64,000 bases of DNA, taken from Oidiodendron maius Zn. Taxonomy: Eukaryota; Ascomycota; Leotiomycetes; Myxotrichaceae. Shown here piece by piece: positions 33,917 through 45,084 of this stretch. The position numbers and the translations under genes are program-made. Position 1 is the first letter of the stretch. Each line of letters begins with the position of its first letter. Below the pieces are notes generated by a model. The model searched no databases. It saw nothing but the letters and a program-made list of their open reading frames with translations, and was not told the DNA's origin. The stretch lies in NCBI GenBank assembly GCA_000827325.1, contig KN832871.1:2728001-2792000 (forward strand), given 5' to 3'.

Positions 33917-34330
33917 TCAGCCCATCCATCGGTGGCCATGCATACGCCTCGTTCCCGCAGCCTGTAGAGCCGTCAGCACAGATTCCAAGAATGCTAACTC
34001 TTAAAACCTTACCTTCACACCAGGCTTATTCGTCAAGGTGCCTCGAAGCTTCATCATAGCGCCACTGACTTTATCTCCGAGAGACACACGTCTTCTCCGT
34101 TGCGCAACGGGCTTCGCAGTTCGTCGACCTCGACCTAATCCCATACCGCTGGCTCTTGTATTGTGAGTGTGAGCTTGTACATGGTTGTGTCCTTGCAGAG
34201 TATTGGCGGGCACAACCTTCGTGGTGGTCTTGACTGTGCGTTTCCGGGCGTTAGGGCCACGGAGACGGGTCATGAGTGTTGGGCGAGTGCTCTCGACGAT
34301 TCTGTCGCGACGACGTAACCTAGATACCAT
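33917..34330 (-). CDS. Small basic fungal protein of unknown function
   Basis: Two exons (34330-34013, 33961-33917; intron 51 nt) give 120 residues. The protein is strongly basic. It starts MVSRLRRRDRIVES, has PTLMTRLRGPNARKRTVKTTT, a His-containing low-complexity middle, and RRRRVSLGDKVSGAMMKLRGTL before the tail KPGVKAAGTRRMHG, which is completed only after splicing. I recall similar short proteins with the order TLM-RLRGPNA, GDKVSGA, KLKGSL, AAGTRRM as widespread in Pezizomycotina genomes without known function, but I cannot confirm this here. No signal peptide or membrane helix is seen. The spliced tail supports a real gene rather than a chance frame. Confidence 0.72.
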
Positions 34331-35221
34331 GATGGATTATAGGATAGAAGTGATAAAGTGATTTGAATTCTTTTGATATTGGATATTGGATGTCTTGTTC
34401 TGTATTGTCTGGGAAATCTATGATATTGGATGTGGATATTACGATTCTTATAGGCGTTGGGTAAAGAGATGGCAGCACTTTGGACCGCGTAAGAGGGCAT
34501 CATCAGACGGGTATTATTTCAGGGATCATAGCCACCACAATCTTGATTTTATAGTGAGCAGGTTCGGACCAACCTGTCAGAATGGACTGTTGCCCACTAG
34601 CCTGCCAGGTACCCCTCCGCATATGGCGGCTCAGACCAGTAGTGGGATCCTCATGACGTTCCTAATATAGGCCGAGATCTCCTCATATCCAGTGGAAGGG
34701 AGGAGGTGAGTATAGCCACAGTTGGCAGCGTCAGTAGTTGTGGCTGGTACCGCAGCATGACGTCAATCCCGCGTTCGGGCCGCTGCGGAGTAATTCGGCC
34801 CGGCAGAAACCGTGCCCATGCTTGCGTACCTCTGTCGCCGTTTGGCGTCAACAAGCAGGAGCAGAGTTTAGGGAATGGAGGGGTGTCAGTTGAGAATTCG
34901 GCATTCTGCACACACTCTGGTTCTCAATTCCGCGAGCGAGTTCCTTATCTGATATCCAGCACATATTTAAGGTGTTGATTAGTCCTGGAGGTCGTGGTGA
35001 AGTGCGCAGCGGTTAAATCCAGCTCTGCGTGCGGTAGGCCTCAAGTCTCCATTCCAAATAGGCAAGTGGACATTTTCTTACCTCGTCTACCGATTTCTTA
35101 TATAACCAGCGGTCTCATATCCTTATTTCTTCATCTGAAACACTCTCAGATCGTAACAAGAATCTTGAAATTACCAGTCTCATTTCTCTCATTCAGGCAG
35201 GTTTCCGGGAGTCAAAGGAGC
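34331..35221. other. Intergenic, divergent promoters
   Basis: This 891-bp region lies between the small basic gene and the dehydrogenase gene, transcribed in opposite directions. Sequence near 35080-35215 is C/T-rich and may be the dehydrogenase leader. Nothing else recognised. Confidence 0.45.
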
Positions 35222-36102
35222 ATGACAGGTGTCGAGCCCGTCAACGATATGCTGCCCATCCAGGGCGGCGGATACGAGCTCTACAAAGCTGCCGGGAAGC
35301 TTGTAGGAAAGAAGGCGCTCATCTCCTCGGGCGACAGTGGCACTGGCAGGGCGATAGCTATCTTGTACGCCATGGAGGGCGCCGAATCCGCCATTATATA
35401 CCTGCCAGAGGAGGAAGAGGCGGTGCTGGAAACCCAAAGGCTGGCCCGTGAAAAGGGAGGCCAGGTGCATCTTATACCAGCAGACTTACTGGATCCAGAT
35501 ATCTGCAGTGTTGTGGTGAACAAGGCCATCGAATATATGGGCCGCATTAACATCTTGGTCCTGAATCATGGCACCCATGTGATGAAAGAGACTATTGAAG
35601 AAGTCACTGAGTAGGTATCCAGGTAGAATTCATATTCACACCTAGCATAGCTAACCAAGTGCTGAAATGCAGGAAGGGGTGGGTCACAACATTCAACTCC
35701 AACATCCAGTCTTTTGCCCTTCTCTCCCAGCACACTCTCGCGCAGATGAAAGCTGGCGACACCATCATAACGAGCGCCCCTACCAACCCATACATCGGAC
35801 ATCCCGAGCTTCTCGACTACACATCATCGCGAAGTGCCGTCGCCGCTTTCTCGCGACACCTGGCCAAGGAGCATGCCGCCGGCGGAATCCGTGTCAATAC
35901 AGTGTGCCCAGGCCTAGTCCGCTCACCCCTTGTCCTGGAAAAGCTGAGCCTGGAAGAGCAGGAGGAGTTCACTACGCCCATGGGTAGACCGGGCCAACCG
36001 AGCGAGATCGCAACGTGCTTTGTCTTCCTAGCAGGACCGGATAGCAGTTTCATCTCAGGCCAGTGTCTACATGTTAACGGCGGGGTATTGATTGGGAGAT
36101 GA
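35222..36102 (+). CDS. Short-chain dehydrogenase/reductase, atypical catalytic Lys
   Basis: Two exons (35222-35610, 35673-36102; intron 62 nt, phase 2) give 272 residues. A Rossmann fold begins at about residue 28 (KKALISSGDSGTGRAIA), the GDSG-type glycine loop of the YhdF/Gsp39-like branch. LVLNHGTH stands where NNAG is usual. The catalytic region has Ser about 164 (IITSAP) and Tyr about 179 in YTSSR, so the usual YxxxK reads YxxxR (Arg about 183). VNTVCPGLVRSPLV and the C-terminal GQCLHVNGG complete the fold. Members reduce or oxidise small carbonyls or alcohols with NAD(P). With Arg in place of Lys, and a changed NNAG, activity may be altered or lost. The substrate is unknown. Confidence 0.85.
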
Positions 36103-36543
36103 GGCGCGACAAGGATCTCGGATTAGTTCCCGGGAGAATCATACGCTGGGCGTGGTGGAGTAAGGCGATATGGGAATAAGAATAGGGGAATTGGTTGGAT
36201 AAGGCATTTCTTTAAAGTTTCGAGCATGGATCTTGGCAGGCAAGAGACTATAAATTTGAACTCCTGCAGGTCCGTTCCCAAATGTTATTCTTACTTGCCA
36301 TGCCTCGCACTTCCTTCCCGTTCCTTCCCATCTTTTGTCCGGCCTGCGCCCTATCTAGAATTCGTGCGTGAGATTGTTAACCTGGCAAATTGTCCATACG
36401 CTCAGCCCAACCTAACACCATACATATAAAATTGTTTGAGCAAGTGAATGAGACCCTGCAGCCTCATACTTCCTCTGTAATCCAACGAAGCGCCAAGCGT
36501 TTTCCAAATTGTAACATTTACTATTTACAAACATTCCAAAGTG
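36103..36543. other. Intergenic, convergent 3' regions
   Basis: This 441-bp stretch lies between the dehydrogenase and the SPX gene. No coding signal. Confidence 0.5.
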
Positions 36544-38096
36544 TCACACAGTGTCCCCGACTACTATGACGAGCAGGATGCCGTTGAGGATACACACACC
36601 TGCAAATGTTGCACCAACTAAGCCCCTGTGCAGCCAGCTGAGCTTCTCTGAGCGGTACAGCATCGTGCCAAAGCCCAGCGTGGCGAAGAACAGGCTCGAC
36701 ACGATGCCTAACGTAGCGCCCGCATCAACCTCGATGCGCAGCTTGTGCTTACCCGTAGCAACTAGGAGGCTGGCGACGAGGAGCAGAACCAGCGAGGCGG
36801 TGAACGAGGCGACTGTCGCGCGGAACAGCATTTGTTCCCGGGCCCGGGTGAACCGCTGGTCGTGGATGCTAGGGAAGGTAGCATAGTGAGTGGCATATCC
36901 GCTAGGGAACTCGCTCGAGGACGCATCGATATCATCAACATCTGTTTCGGCCTGTTCTGCAAAGTAAGCCCTATCCTGGAGGAGAGGCCGTCGATCTTGA
37001 GGAGACGATATCGGGGTTAACCACTCCCGGACCTTCTCCAAGGGTCCTCTAGCCCTCGAGAAGATGTGTGAGAAGGTCTTTGCCCCGAAGATTTGAGACT
37101 CGGCGTCTGGGTCAATGTAGATTGTGTATGGCTCATTCTCGACGTCGCTCCCATCATCGAATTCGTTCCAGTACGTCTGTCTTTCCTCCTGGATTGGTGT
37201 TTGAACACTCTGTCGACGTGATAGTGACGGTGTTGTCACTTCTGGGCTGGTCGGCGTGGACGCGCGGAGGTTCGTTAGGAGATCGTTGTATTGTTGTAAG
37301 AGAGGTTCGAAGTCACGCCGAGTAAAACTTTTTGGATTCCCCAAGACTTCAGTCTTGAATCGGTCGCCGAGGGCCTGAGATCCTGTCCATTTCTGTTCGA
37401 GCGTCAGTGGATCGAATTGATGTGTGCATGCATGCAAGCGTGCATTTGTCTCGCGAATTCTCCGGCGCACCTTGTACTTCTTTAATATCTTATGGAATGC
37501 AGTGCGCTGAGCGTCTACAAACCGCTGTAGTGCTTTAATCTCATCGCCGCACCTACGCAGAGTTAGAATTGGCATTATTCGAGGATACTTAGGTGTAACT
37601 AACTTTGCAATCTGTCTGTCGTATTTTGCGAACTTTTCCCACTTCTTTTGCGAGACTGGCTTGCCATTGTCGTTGCCATACACGATCCGAGCTAGCAGCC
37701 TAGGGATGGCCTTCTGTAGAAAATCTAGGCGTGTATCAGTACCGGTCGATGGGTGTTATGGCAGATGGTCCTACCTAGTCGGCGACTGATCTCATCGGCC
37801 TTGCTGTTCACGAACAGGTCGACCCGGTCATGCTGGTTAGAAAGCTCATTGAAGAACGCCTGCTCGAACTTGGCCAAGGCCGTATCCTCCTGGCCGGGAA
37901 TCGGGATGGCTTGGGCCTGATCTTTGGTTGTGTGTACCTTAATCAGAGTCTTGAGCTCGTTATAATCGATGTTATCTGGCGACGCCTTGGTCAGTACGCA
38001 ACCCCGCGCCACCGAAGCTCGCCAGGACTCGAACGCCGACTTACAAGGTGCCCATTGCGGAACAGACTTGGCGTAGAAGGTGCTGCCGTACTTCAT
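36544..38096 (-). CDS. SPX-domain membrane protein with three C-terminal transmembrane helices
   Basis: Five exons (38096-38045, 37975-37775, 37724-37604, 37552-37471, 37392-36544; introns 69, 50, 51, 78 nt) give 434 residues. Residues 1 to about 160 form an SPX domain: it opens MKYGSTF, continues NIDYNELKTLIK and WEKFAKYDRQIAKCGDEI, and has the Lys-rich helix KILKKYKKWTGS that in this family binds inositol pyrophosphates. A variable Ser/Thr/Asp-rich middle follows. Three hydrophobic helices lie near the C-terminus (VASFTASLVLLLVASLLVA; LGIVSSLFFATLGFGTML; GLVGATFAGVCILNGILLV). There is no central VTC polymerase domain, MFS or EXS domain. The plan resembles a stripped VTC-like subunit, so a vacuolar phosphate-sensing role is plausible but inferred. 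Splice sites were set by matching the SPX motif across four junctions. Confidence 0.85.
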
Positions 38097-39406
38097 ACCT
38101 TCACGCTTCCCGATTGTCTTTTTGCAGACTACAATGCTGCTCCGGGTGGGGGTGGTAGAATGGCGTGTGGGGGGGACGAGGTTTTCGAGATTACGGGTAA
38201 GGGCGACTCCGGAAGCTCGGGTGCCTTGGTAAGAATCCCCGTGCAGGCGTAATTCCTCACAACGATTCAATCACCGGCCCTACCTTTTCACTCCCAACCC
38301 TTAGCGACGAGTATAGCTCAGCAAGACCGAAAATGCCTTTCTTGCTGTTCGGCGGGTCCGGCCTCCTTCTTGTACTTGCGTGCATGATAGCTCCCGAATT
38401 ATATATCCTGGGTTACGTTGATGGCGGCGGGATTGATTGGCGGAGTCCAGAGTTTCAAGGCTGGTAGTTCCGGGCTTCTAATGCCTGGCGGCACTGCGTG
38501 AATCGCTCGCTGACGGCCTGTCAAACGCCGCCATCGAGTTGGCCGGCTGTGGCTGGCCGAAGCAAGCAAGACAGGGAACGATTTTCTACATCTAGATGCT
38601 TATCGGCTGCCATCTCCTTCCTTCTTTGCGCTGCGACTGGACACTAACCCTCGCTCTCTGCAGGAGTTGTGCGACCTACTTGCTTCGGTATGCCTTTCCA
38701 ATGCCACGCGGGGAGATAAATACGGCGAAATTGAGAGTTTTTCTTCTTTCTCAGTGGGGCCTCTTCATGGGCTCGAGGCGGCTACATATGCATCACTAGT
38801 GGGATGAGGGGCAATTCAAAGCCTCTTCAACGGCCCGGATATGTGTATTGTGCGTGATTGTTGCAAAGACTCAACGTTGAGGAGCATGATTGGCCTCCTT
38901 TACCTAACAACCCCTCTTCTGCGATTTCTCCCCACTTCAGCGACCTCTGTGTGTGCATTGAGAGAAGGGTCGAGAACGACGAGGGTGAGATAAGAGATGC
39001 AACCAGAAGGGAAGGGCATGAGTAGATAGGGCAAGGCAGGACGGGATCGACCGATCTCGAGAGAGCAAAAAAGAACAGCGAGCGGAGGGGGCACGAGAAA
39101 AGTCCGTTATGGAACCAAAACTACTTAAGGCTGTGCCGAGACAAAGGCCATCCCACTTCCAGAGTTATTCCGGGCTGGAAACGCCCCCACTACCACGTCG
39201 AGCCGAGTGCTGCTGTGCGAAAGTGGCAACTCGTCACGCGACAACATTCTGACCACCGCCAGGGGCTTCATGCGGCAGTACGCGCCCCTAAGATGGCTAA
39301 TATATGGGCTGCGCGCGACCACGGTCTCACTTCAACTTCCGGATGCGTAGAAATCAGTGCCTAGGGTGGAGGTGGCGCCCCATCTCGAGAATGACCCAGT
39401 CACGTG
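38097..39406. other. Intergenic, divergent promoters of SPX gene and MPP10
   Basis: This 1.3-kb region separates two divergently transcribed genes. I saw no third coding frame. A cluster of purine-rich sequence at about 38930-39100 is unexplained. Confidence 0.45.
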
Positions 39407-41755
39407 ATGATAGCGAAGACGCTAAGCGGAGAACGTCTTATCAATGAAATAAAATCTTTGTCCGGCTCCACGAAGGCTAACTTCATGATGGCAGTGCCAG
39501 CAATGGCCACCGCGGGAAGCACCACATCGTCCATGACCTCGACGTCTCACACGATGACGGCCTTGCCTCCCCCGCCGGCCAGATCCTCAAATTTAATTCC
39601 GGAGAGCCTTTCACGACCGGATACCATCGCAGCATTTCTAGACACACTCAAACCAGAGAATAGACATTCTTTCTTGGAATTGAACCCGTCAGTGGTGAAC
39701 GCAAGTCTACAGCTTGCCAAAAATACCCTCGATGCTTTCGCCGGGAGGCTAGCAGAGGAGCAAGCAGAGAGGCAGAAGGAATTGCGGCGCAAACGGAAAC
39801 GTGGAGACAAGAATATCGAAGATGAACAAATATTAAAATTCCGGAAGGTTCACATGGAAGGTTTCGGTATAGATCAGGTTTGGGAACAGGCGAAGAGAGT
39901 CATTGATGCATTACGAAGGGACGCCGAGAGGGCGTTAGTGGAGTTAACAGAGAGGGAGGAAGAGAGTGTAGGCGAAGCCAATGATGACGGAGAGGGTGAC
40001 GGTCAGTTACTCGAGTTCGGGGAGGATGGATTTGAAGTCGGCTCCGATGACGAGAGTGTTGGTCAAGATGTGGAAGAAGAGGATGCACTTGAGGCTGACG
40101 ACCTCGTGAATGATGCGGCTGGCACGGAAGACGAAGAGCTGTCTGACGGCCGGGAAGGCGAGGACGACTATGATGACGAAGATGGCGAAGAAGCTGCTGG
40201 GGTGTTTGTTGAGGACCCAAATGGCTTAAATGATGGGTTCTTCTCCATTGATGAATTCAACAAACAAACCGAATTCCTGGAGCGTCAAGACGCAGCTGGG
40301 GACCCTTACACTGGAGAAGCCAGTGACGAGGACGATATTGACTGGGACGCAGATCCAACGACAATGACTGCGAAGCCAACATTGGGTTCACGTCCTTTTG
40401 CTAACGCAGACGATGAGGACGATGATGAATATATGAATGAAGATGATGAGGACGAAGGTCCTACGTTTGGAAATATGGATCTAAACGCCGCAGAGGGCGA
40501 TACTGAGGAAGACGAGGAAGTAGACCCGGATGGAGAGGCCGGTTCTACTGGCGATAATACCAATTACATCCTGTATAAGGATTTCTTCGAGCCACCTCCC
40601 CGCAAGACCGACAAGGGGGAGCGCCAGGCAGAGTACCTTGCAAGACACGCCCGGAAGTCCAAAGGTATAGGGCCTCAGGATGATGCAGCTGGCATAGAAA
40701 GAGCTATGGCAGATGTACGCAGAGATCTCTTTGAAGATGTCTCTGACCCGGAAGATTCAGAAGACGCGCTCTCAGACATTGATCCTGCGGACCCAAAATC
40801 TCGGCGATCAGCACATGAACGCCGGCAAGCAAAGCTGACTGAAGAGATTCGTCGACTTGAAGCTGCATCGGTGGCTAAGCGCGATTGGACGCTTTCTGGA
40901 GAGGCTCGAGCTGCCGATCGACCACTGAACTCGCTGGTAGAGGAGAATCTAGATTTTGAACATACAGGAAAGCCTGTTCCAGAAATTACTGCTGAAATCA
41001 GTGAGAGCATCGAGGAACTGATCAAGCGACGTATCCTCGCCCAAGAATTTGACGAGGTTATCCGCCGTCGTCCGGATTCATTGAGTACACCTACAAATAC
41101 AAGGAGAGGTGCCTTTGAGCTCGATGATAGCAAGCCTCAGCAGAGCTTGGCCGAATTATATGAGGAGGAGCATGTCAAAGCGCATAATCCCGACACGTAC
41201 GTGAGCAAGGCTGACGAAAAGATGCGGAAAGAGGAGAATGAGATTGCTGCTCTTTGGAAAGATGTCAGCGCCAAGCTTGATGCATTGAGCAGTTGGCACT
41301 ACAAGCCGAAGCCTGCGATTCCTAGTCTAACCGTCGTTGCAGATGTGGCAACTGTGGCCATGGAAGATGCTCAACCCACTACCGCTAGTGGTATTACTGG
41401 CGGCGAGAGCATGTTGGCGCCGCAAGAAATATATAAGGTTGGGAAGGAGAAGGAGAGTGTGGAGAAGGGTGAGGTGGTGCCTAAGAGCGGAGCTCCAGTT
41501 GCGAGACAAGAGATGACGCGAGAGGAGAAGCTGCGCAGACGACGACGAGAAAAGGAGAGGATCAAGAAACGCGGCGGAATGGAACTTAACCAAAGACAGG
41601 AGAGCAAGAAGACCCGGCAGAAAAGAGAGACGGTAGGAGAGCTCAAGAGAGGTGGTGTCAAGATCATTGACAAGAAAGGAAACGTTACGGATGTTAATGG
41701 AAATAAGGTAGAGGCTGTCGCAGCTCTCAAAGGTGCCGGTGCCTTCAAACTGTAG
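39407..41755 (+). CDS. MPP10: U3 snoRNP protein Mpp10 (small-subunit processome)
   Basis: One exon encodes 782 residues from the ATG at 39407; a second plausible start is the in-frame ATG at 39485. Family marks are PDTIAAFLDTLKPENRHSFL near the N-terminus, a very acidic central half (long Asp/Glu runs, about residues 180-390), then YKDFFEPPPR, and in the C-terminal third SLAELYEEEHVKAHNPDTY and EIAALWKDVSAKLDALSSWH, followed by a Lys/Arg-rich tail. Mpp10 forms a subcomplex with Imp3 and Imp4 and is needed for early 18S rRNA cleavages in the nucleolus. The acidic blocks are expected in this family. Stop TAG at 41753-41755. Confidence 0.92.
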   Translation: MIAKTLSGERLINEIKSLSGSTKANFMMAVPAMATAGSTTSSMTSTSHTMTALPPPPARSSNLIPESLSRPDTIAAFLDTLKPENRHSFLELNPSVVNASLQLAKNTLDAFAGRLAEEQAERQKELRRKRKRGDKNIEDEQILKFRKVHMEGFGIDQVWEQAKRVIDALRRDAERALVELTEREEESVGEANDDGEGDGQLLEFGEDGFEVGSDDESVGQDVEEEDALEADDLVNDAAGTEDEELSDGREGEDDYDDEDGEEAAGVFVEDPNGLNDGFFSIDEFNKQTEFLERQDAAGDPYTGEASDEDDIDWDADPTTMTAKPTLGSRPFANADDEDDDEYMNEDDEDEGPTFGNMDLNAAEGDTEEDEEVDPDGEAGSTGDNTNYILYKDFFEPPPRKTDKGERQAEYLARHARKSKGIGPQDDAAGIERAMADVRRDLFEDVSDPEDSEDALSDIDPADPKSRRSAHERRQAKLTEEIRRLEAASVAKRDWTLSGEARAADRPLNSLVEENLDFEHTGKPVPEITAEISESIEELIKRRILAQEFDEVIRRRPDSLSTPTNTRRGAFELDDSKPQQSLAELYEEEHVKAHNPDTYVSKADEKMRKEENEIAALWKDVSAKLDALSSWHYKPKPAIPSLTVVADVATVAMEDAQPTTASGITGGESMLAPQEIYKVGKEKESVEKGEVVPKSGAPVARQEMTREEKLRRRRREKERIKKRGGMELNQRQESKKTRQKRETVGELKRGGVKIIDKKGNVTDVNGNKVEAVAALKGAGAFKL

Positions 41756-42238
41756 GAAATCCAGGGTATCGGCAATGCAAATACAATTTAAGCAGCTCGA
41801 GTCTTTGTGTGGTCGTTCATTGGTACTTTAACCTCATCTATGACCTGCAATGCTCAAGTTCCAGGGTTGCTCACTTCAATTATTACATATCAGCACTTGA
41901 ACTACAAATCCACCACTGGAATCGCGAGCGTCGATAGCCGATATATTTTCTCATGGCGTGAGTAATAAACTAAGCACCGGAAGATGAGCAACGTCCGAAT
42001 TCGGCATTTACTTTTACATCCGGTCTACCTCCGCGCCCAGCGAAGGCTACGAGGCTGAGCAATTTCCATTTGGGGTAACTTAACTTATGTAAATGATGTA
42101 AGCGGGGAAGTCCAAAACGCATTTTTCTTTTCTTAAATACACACCAATTGGAGAGGTTTCAATTGAGAAGTTACAAGTAAGACTTAATTCATTACTAGAT
42201 ACTGCTGGAACTGTGCTTGACTCGAGGTACCCAGACAT
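41756..42238. other. Intergenic
   Basis: MPP10 3' region followed by the promoter of the iron-type alcohol dehydrogenase gene. AT-rich after 42090. Nothing else recognised. Confidence 0.5.
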
Positions 42239-43535
42239 ATGGCTGCTCCAGGAGAAACTTACCGTCTTGCATTCCCGTCGAAGTCCAAACCCTTCATCTC
42301 CACGGGCCTGTCATTCCCCGCGGCCTGCGCTCACCATGTTCATGCATTCCATGCTTATAAAGTCTACGTGATAGTCTCGAACTCAATTAGCAAGACCGCC
42401 AATTTCACGAAGTTGGAAGAAGCTCTGGGACCTAAGATCGTCGGCGTGCGGAAAGGTATCAAGCCTCATACGCCATGGGACGATGTTCTAGAGATCGTCC
42501 AGGATATCCGCTCGAAAGGTGCAGACATAATCGTCACCTTAGGAGCTGGATCCCTTACAGACGGAGCTAAAGTCATATCCTTCGTACGTAGCCAATTCCA
42601 CTCCAACCCGGAAAAGCACTAAGGAACGAGCGCAGGCACTGGCAAACGATGCTTTTACTATCGACGACCTCTCCAAACTGACCGTGGATAACAAACCTCA
42701 GAACCCCAAGCCGTGCACCATCCCCATCATCAACATCCCCACCTCCCTCTCTGGAGGCGAGTACTCCCCATTCGCCGGCGCCACGGACACACGCACGCAG
42801 CATAAGAAAGGCTTCGTGCACCCCTCCATGGGTGCGGACCTCATCATCCTCGACCCCGCGCTGAGCGTCACTACGCCTGAGCGAATCTGGCTCTCCACCG
42901 GTATCCGGTCGGTGGACCACTGCGTAGAGGGGCTGTGCTCTCTTGACCCGCGTGCTCCGGAAAGCGCGGAGGCGTTTGAGAAGGGGCTGAGGCTGCTGGT
43001 GCCGAACTTGTTGCGGACGAAGAGGGATTGGGAAGCCGAGGGGCCGAGACTGGATTGTATGATGGGCGTGGTTGATGCGATGCAGGGCTTGGGGGGTGGT
43101 GTCCCTATGGGAGGGAGTCATGGAATTGGACATCAGTTGGGTCCGTTGGGAGTCGGGCATGGGGAGACGAGTTGTGTGATGTTGCCTGCGGTGTTGAAGT
43201 ATAACTATGCCCATGGGGATGAGAAGGTCAGGGAGTTGCAGAAGAAGGTATTGGACATTTTCTGGGGAGAGGAGATGATTGCTGGGATTCTAGCCAAGAG
43301 AGGGTTAGAGAGGGATAAGGCGGGTGCTGGGGATGTAGTAGGAGCTATTGTGAGCGAACTGGGGATGCCGATGAGTCTGAAAGATGTCGGTGTGACGAGG
43401 GAGCAGTTGGATGCTTTGGCTGATAATTGTCTCAAGGATGTGTGGCTTGCAACGAATCCAGTGCCGTTGACAACGAAGGGCCAGGTGTTGGAAATCCTAG
43501 AGATGGTTGTTGGGGATGAGAAAAGTTCGCTGTAA
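42239..43535 (+). CDS. Iron-containing alcohol dehydrogenase family (maleylacetate reductase-like)
   Basis: Two exons (42239-42583, 42636-43535; intron 52 nt) give 414 residues. The N-terminal Rossmann-like half includes KVYVIVSNSISK and the NAD-binding GADIIVTLGAGSLTDGAK. The C-terminal helical half has IPTSLSGGEYSPFAGAT and the metal region: GIRSVDHCVEGLCS supplies one His, and GGSHGIGHQLGPLGVGHGET supplies the further conserved His residues. That arrangement is the Fe-ADH fold. The N-terminus lacks a targeting signal. Among fungi, proteins of this subgroup are often annotated as maleylacetate reductase or generic Fe-ADH; the substrate cannot be told from sequence. It stands alone with no aromatic-degradation genes nearby, which weakens a maleylacetate reductase call. 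Confidence 0.9.
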
Positions 43536-44148
43536 GAACTATATGTTTATATTCTAAAGTTAATACGGATCTGAGTCAGTAAAATAAGCCGAACTGCAAA
43601 AGAAGAGCGGATCTCATCAATGAAAGTCAACCTCACAATATGTGAGGTTCATGCAAACACCGCATGTATCAAGTATCTTGAAACAAGCGTGCTGCTTGAG
43701 AAGTAGATGTATAAGTCAAGAGATAGTGGATTCACAGACGTGGAAGATATTGCAAGGGGAGGGTACAGAGACTACAGGCTGCTTTCCCCTTTTCATATGC
43801 CGGTTTTGCAAGACTATTTGTATAAATCTTTGATTAACCTAGTATACAGTGCATGTCTATCTCTATTAACATTAAATCTTAAATTCGTCCCATGCTATGA
43901 GTTCATATCAGGAATGACCGGGCGTGTTGTAGTTGCCGGATGCTATCTCTCCGCTGAGATGTTAGACCCCTGTGCAGAACCATAAACTCGCAACTCTCTA
44001 ACTTCTAATCCTCACTCCGAATTTCAAACACCAATGGTCGGTCCCCAGTGCCATAGTTATACACCACGACGGGTATCAACGCTAAAAGCCGCAGGTCCAT
44101 AATTCACGCTTACCCGCCATGCCACCTATCAAGCAGTCGTAGCAATAC
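43536..44148. other. Intergenic, convergent 3' regions
   Basis: This 613-bp AT-rich region lies between the alcohol dehydrogenase and the F-box gene. A short open frame at 43707-43985 has no recognisable feature. Confidence 0.45.
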
Positions 44149-45084
44149 CTAGCGCCCGAACAACTTTTGCAAACCCCCATTATCGTCCTGGTGGATTGTA
44201 GTCGTCCTGATCGGATGCCGCCCACACCGTCGAGGCTTCGATGGCTTGCCCCGGTAGCAGCTCTCTGCTGCCCCAGGCTTTGCAGGCGACCCAAAGTTCT
44301 GTTTCATGGAGCAGTACTCCAATTCTCCCGGCATCCATGTCTTGATATGCTGCCACAGCTCGCACCTGAACATGCCGCACTGCTTGCACTCTTGCTTGCC
44401 AATGACCTCCCACGCGGACTCCAGCGAGTTGGGTCCGATACGTCGCGTGTTGAGGGGCATCTTAGTGCCGTAGATGGTGCGGTAGATGTTGTACGCACGG
44501 CTACATGTGAGGCCCAAGCAGACGGAATCGATCTTGTCTAGGTGGGAAAAAATCTCGAGTTGGAGTTCGGTGGGAATGGTGGAGAGCGTGGCGCTGGGGT
44601 TGGATTTAGGGAGCATGGACAGGCGCCTCATCATGTCGGGCGTCACTTTGAACTCCCACTCGTCCTCCTCTGGGGAGGTCACATCTGTTTCGGAGCCGGA
44701 CATGCCATCAAAATCTGCTTCAGTCCTGCTCGGGGAGGCCGCAGCTGAGGAGGGCGAAGACATTGCAGTGGCGACTGGCGCGACCGGAAATGCCGCAGCG
44801 CTTGGCAGGACGTGAAGTTGTGAGGGTTCAGACTGTGGCAGTCTCAGGGCGTGATAGTGAGCGCAGATATGAGAGAAATAGCGGCTTGTGCAGGCCAGCG
44901 CCAGCGCGGAGGGCAGATCGAGATGGGGGAGGACGAGGTCTTGAACCACAGGATTGTTCCTGAACGTGGTTGTCAGTTCGGCAATCTGTTAGTACATGGC
45001 GTATGGCTTTGCTTACAGCGACTCCATTTCGGCACAGGGAAGAAAACGATCTTCGAGGGATCTTGGGAGTTGGGGAGTGGCCAT
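44149..45084 (-). CDS. F-box protein
   Basis: Two exons (45084-45017, 44959-44149; intron 57 nt) give 292 residues. The intron acceptor at 44960 was chosen because it alone keeps the frame from MESL into NNPVVQDLV. There are two F-box-like segments: PVVQDLVLPHLDLPSALALACTSRYF near residue 25 and STIPTELQLEIFSHLDKIDS near residue 145, followed by CLGLTCSRAYNIYRTIYG. The second is the better match. Between them is a Ser/Ala/Glu-rich linker, and after them ECKQCGMFRCELWQHIK and a basic Lys/Pro/Arg tail. Such proteins usually connect a target to the SCF ubiquitin ligase through Skp1; the target is unknown. The start at 45084 is the nearest ATG in a good context, but a longer N-terminus is possible because the frame stays open upstream. 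Confidence 0.72.
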
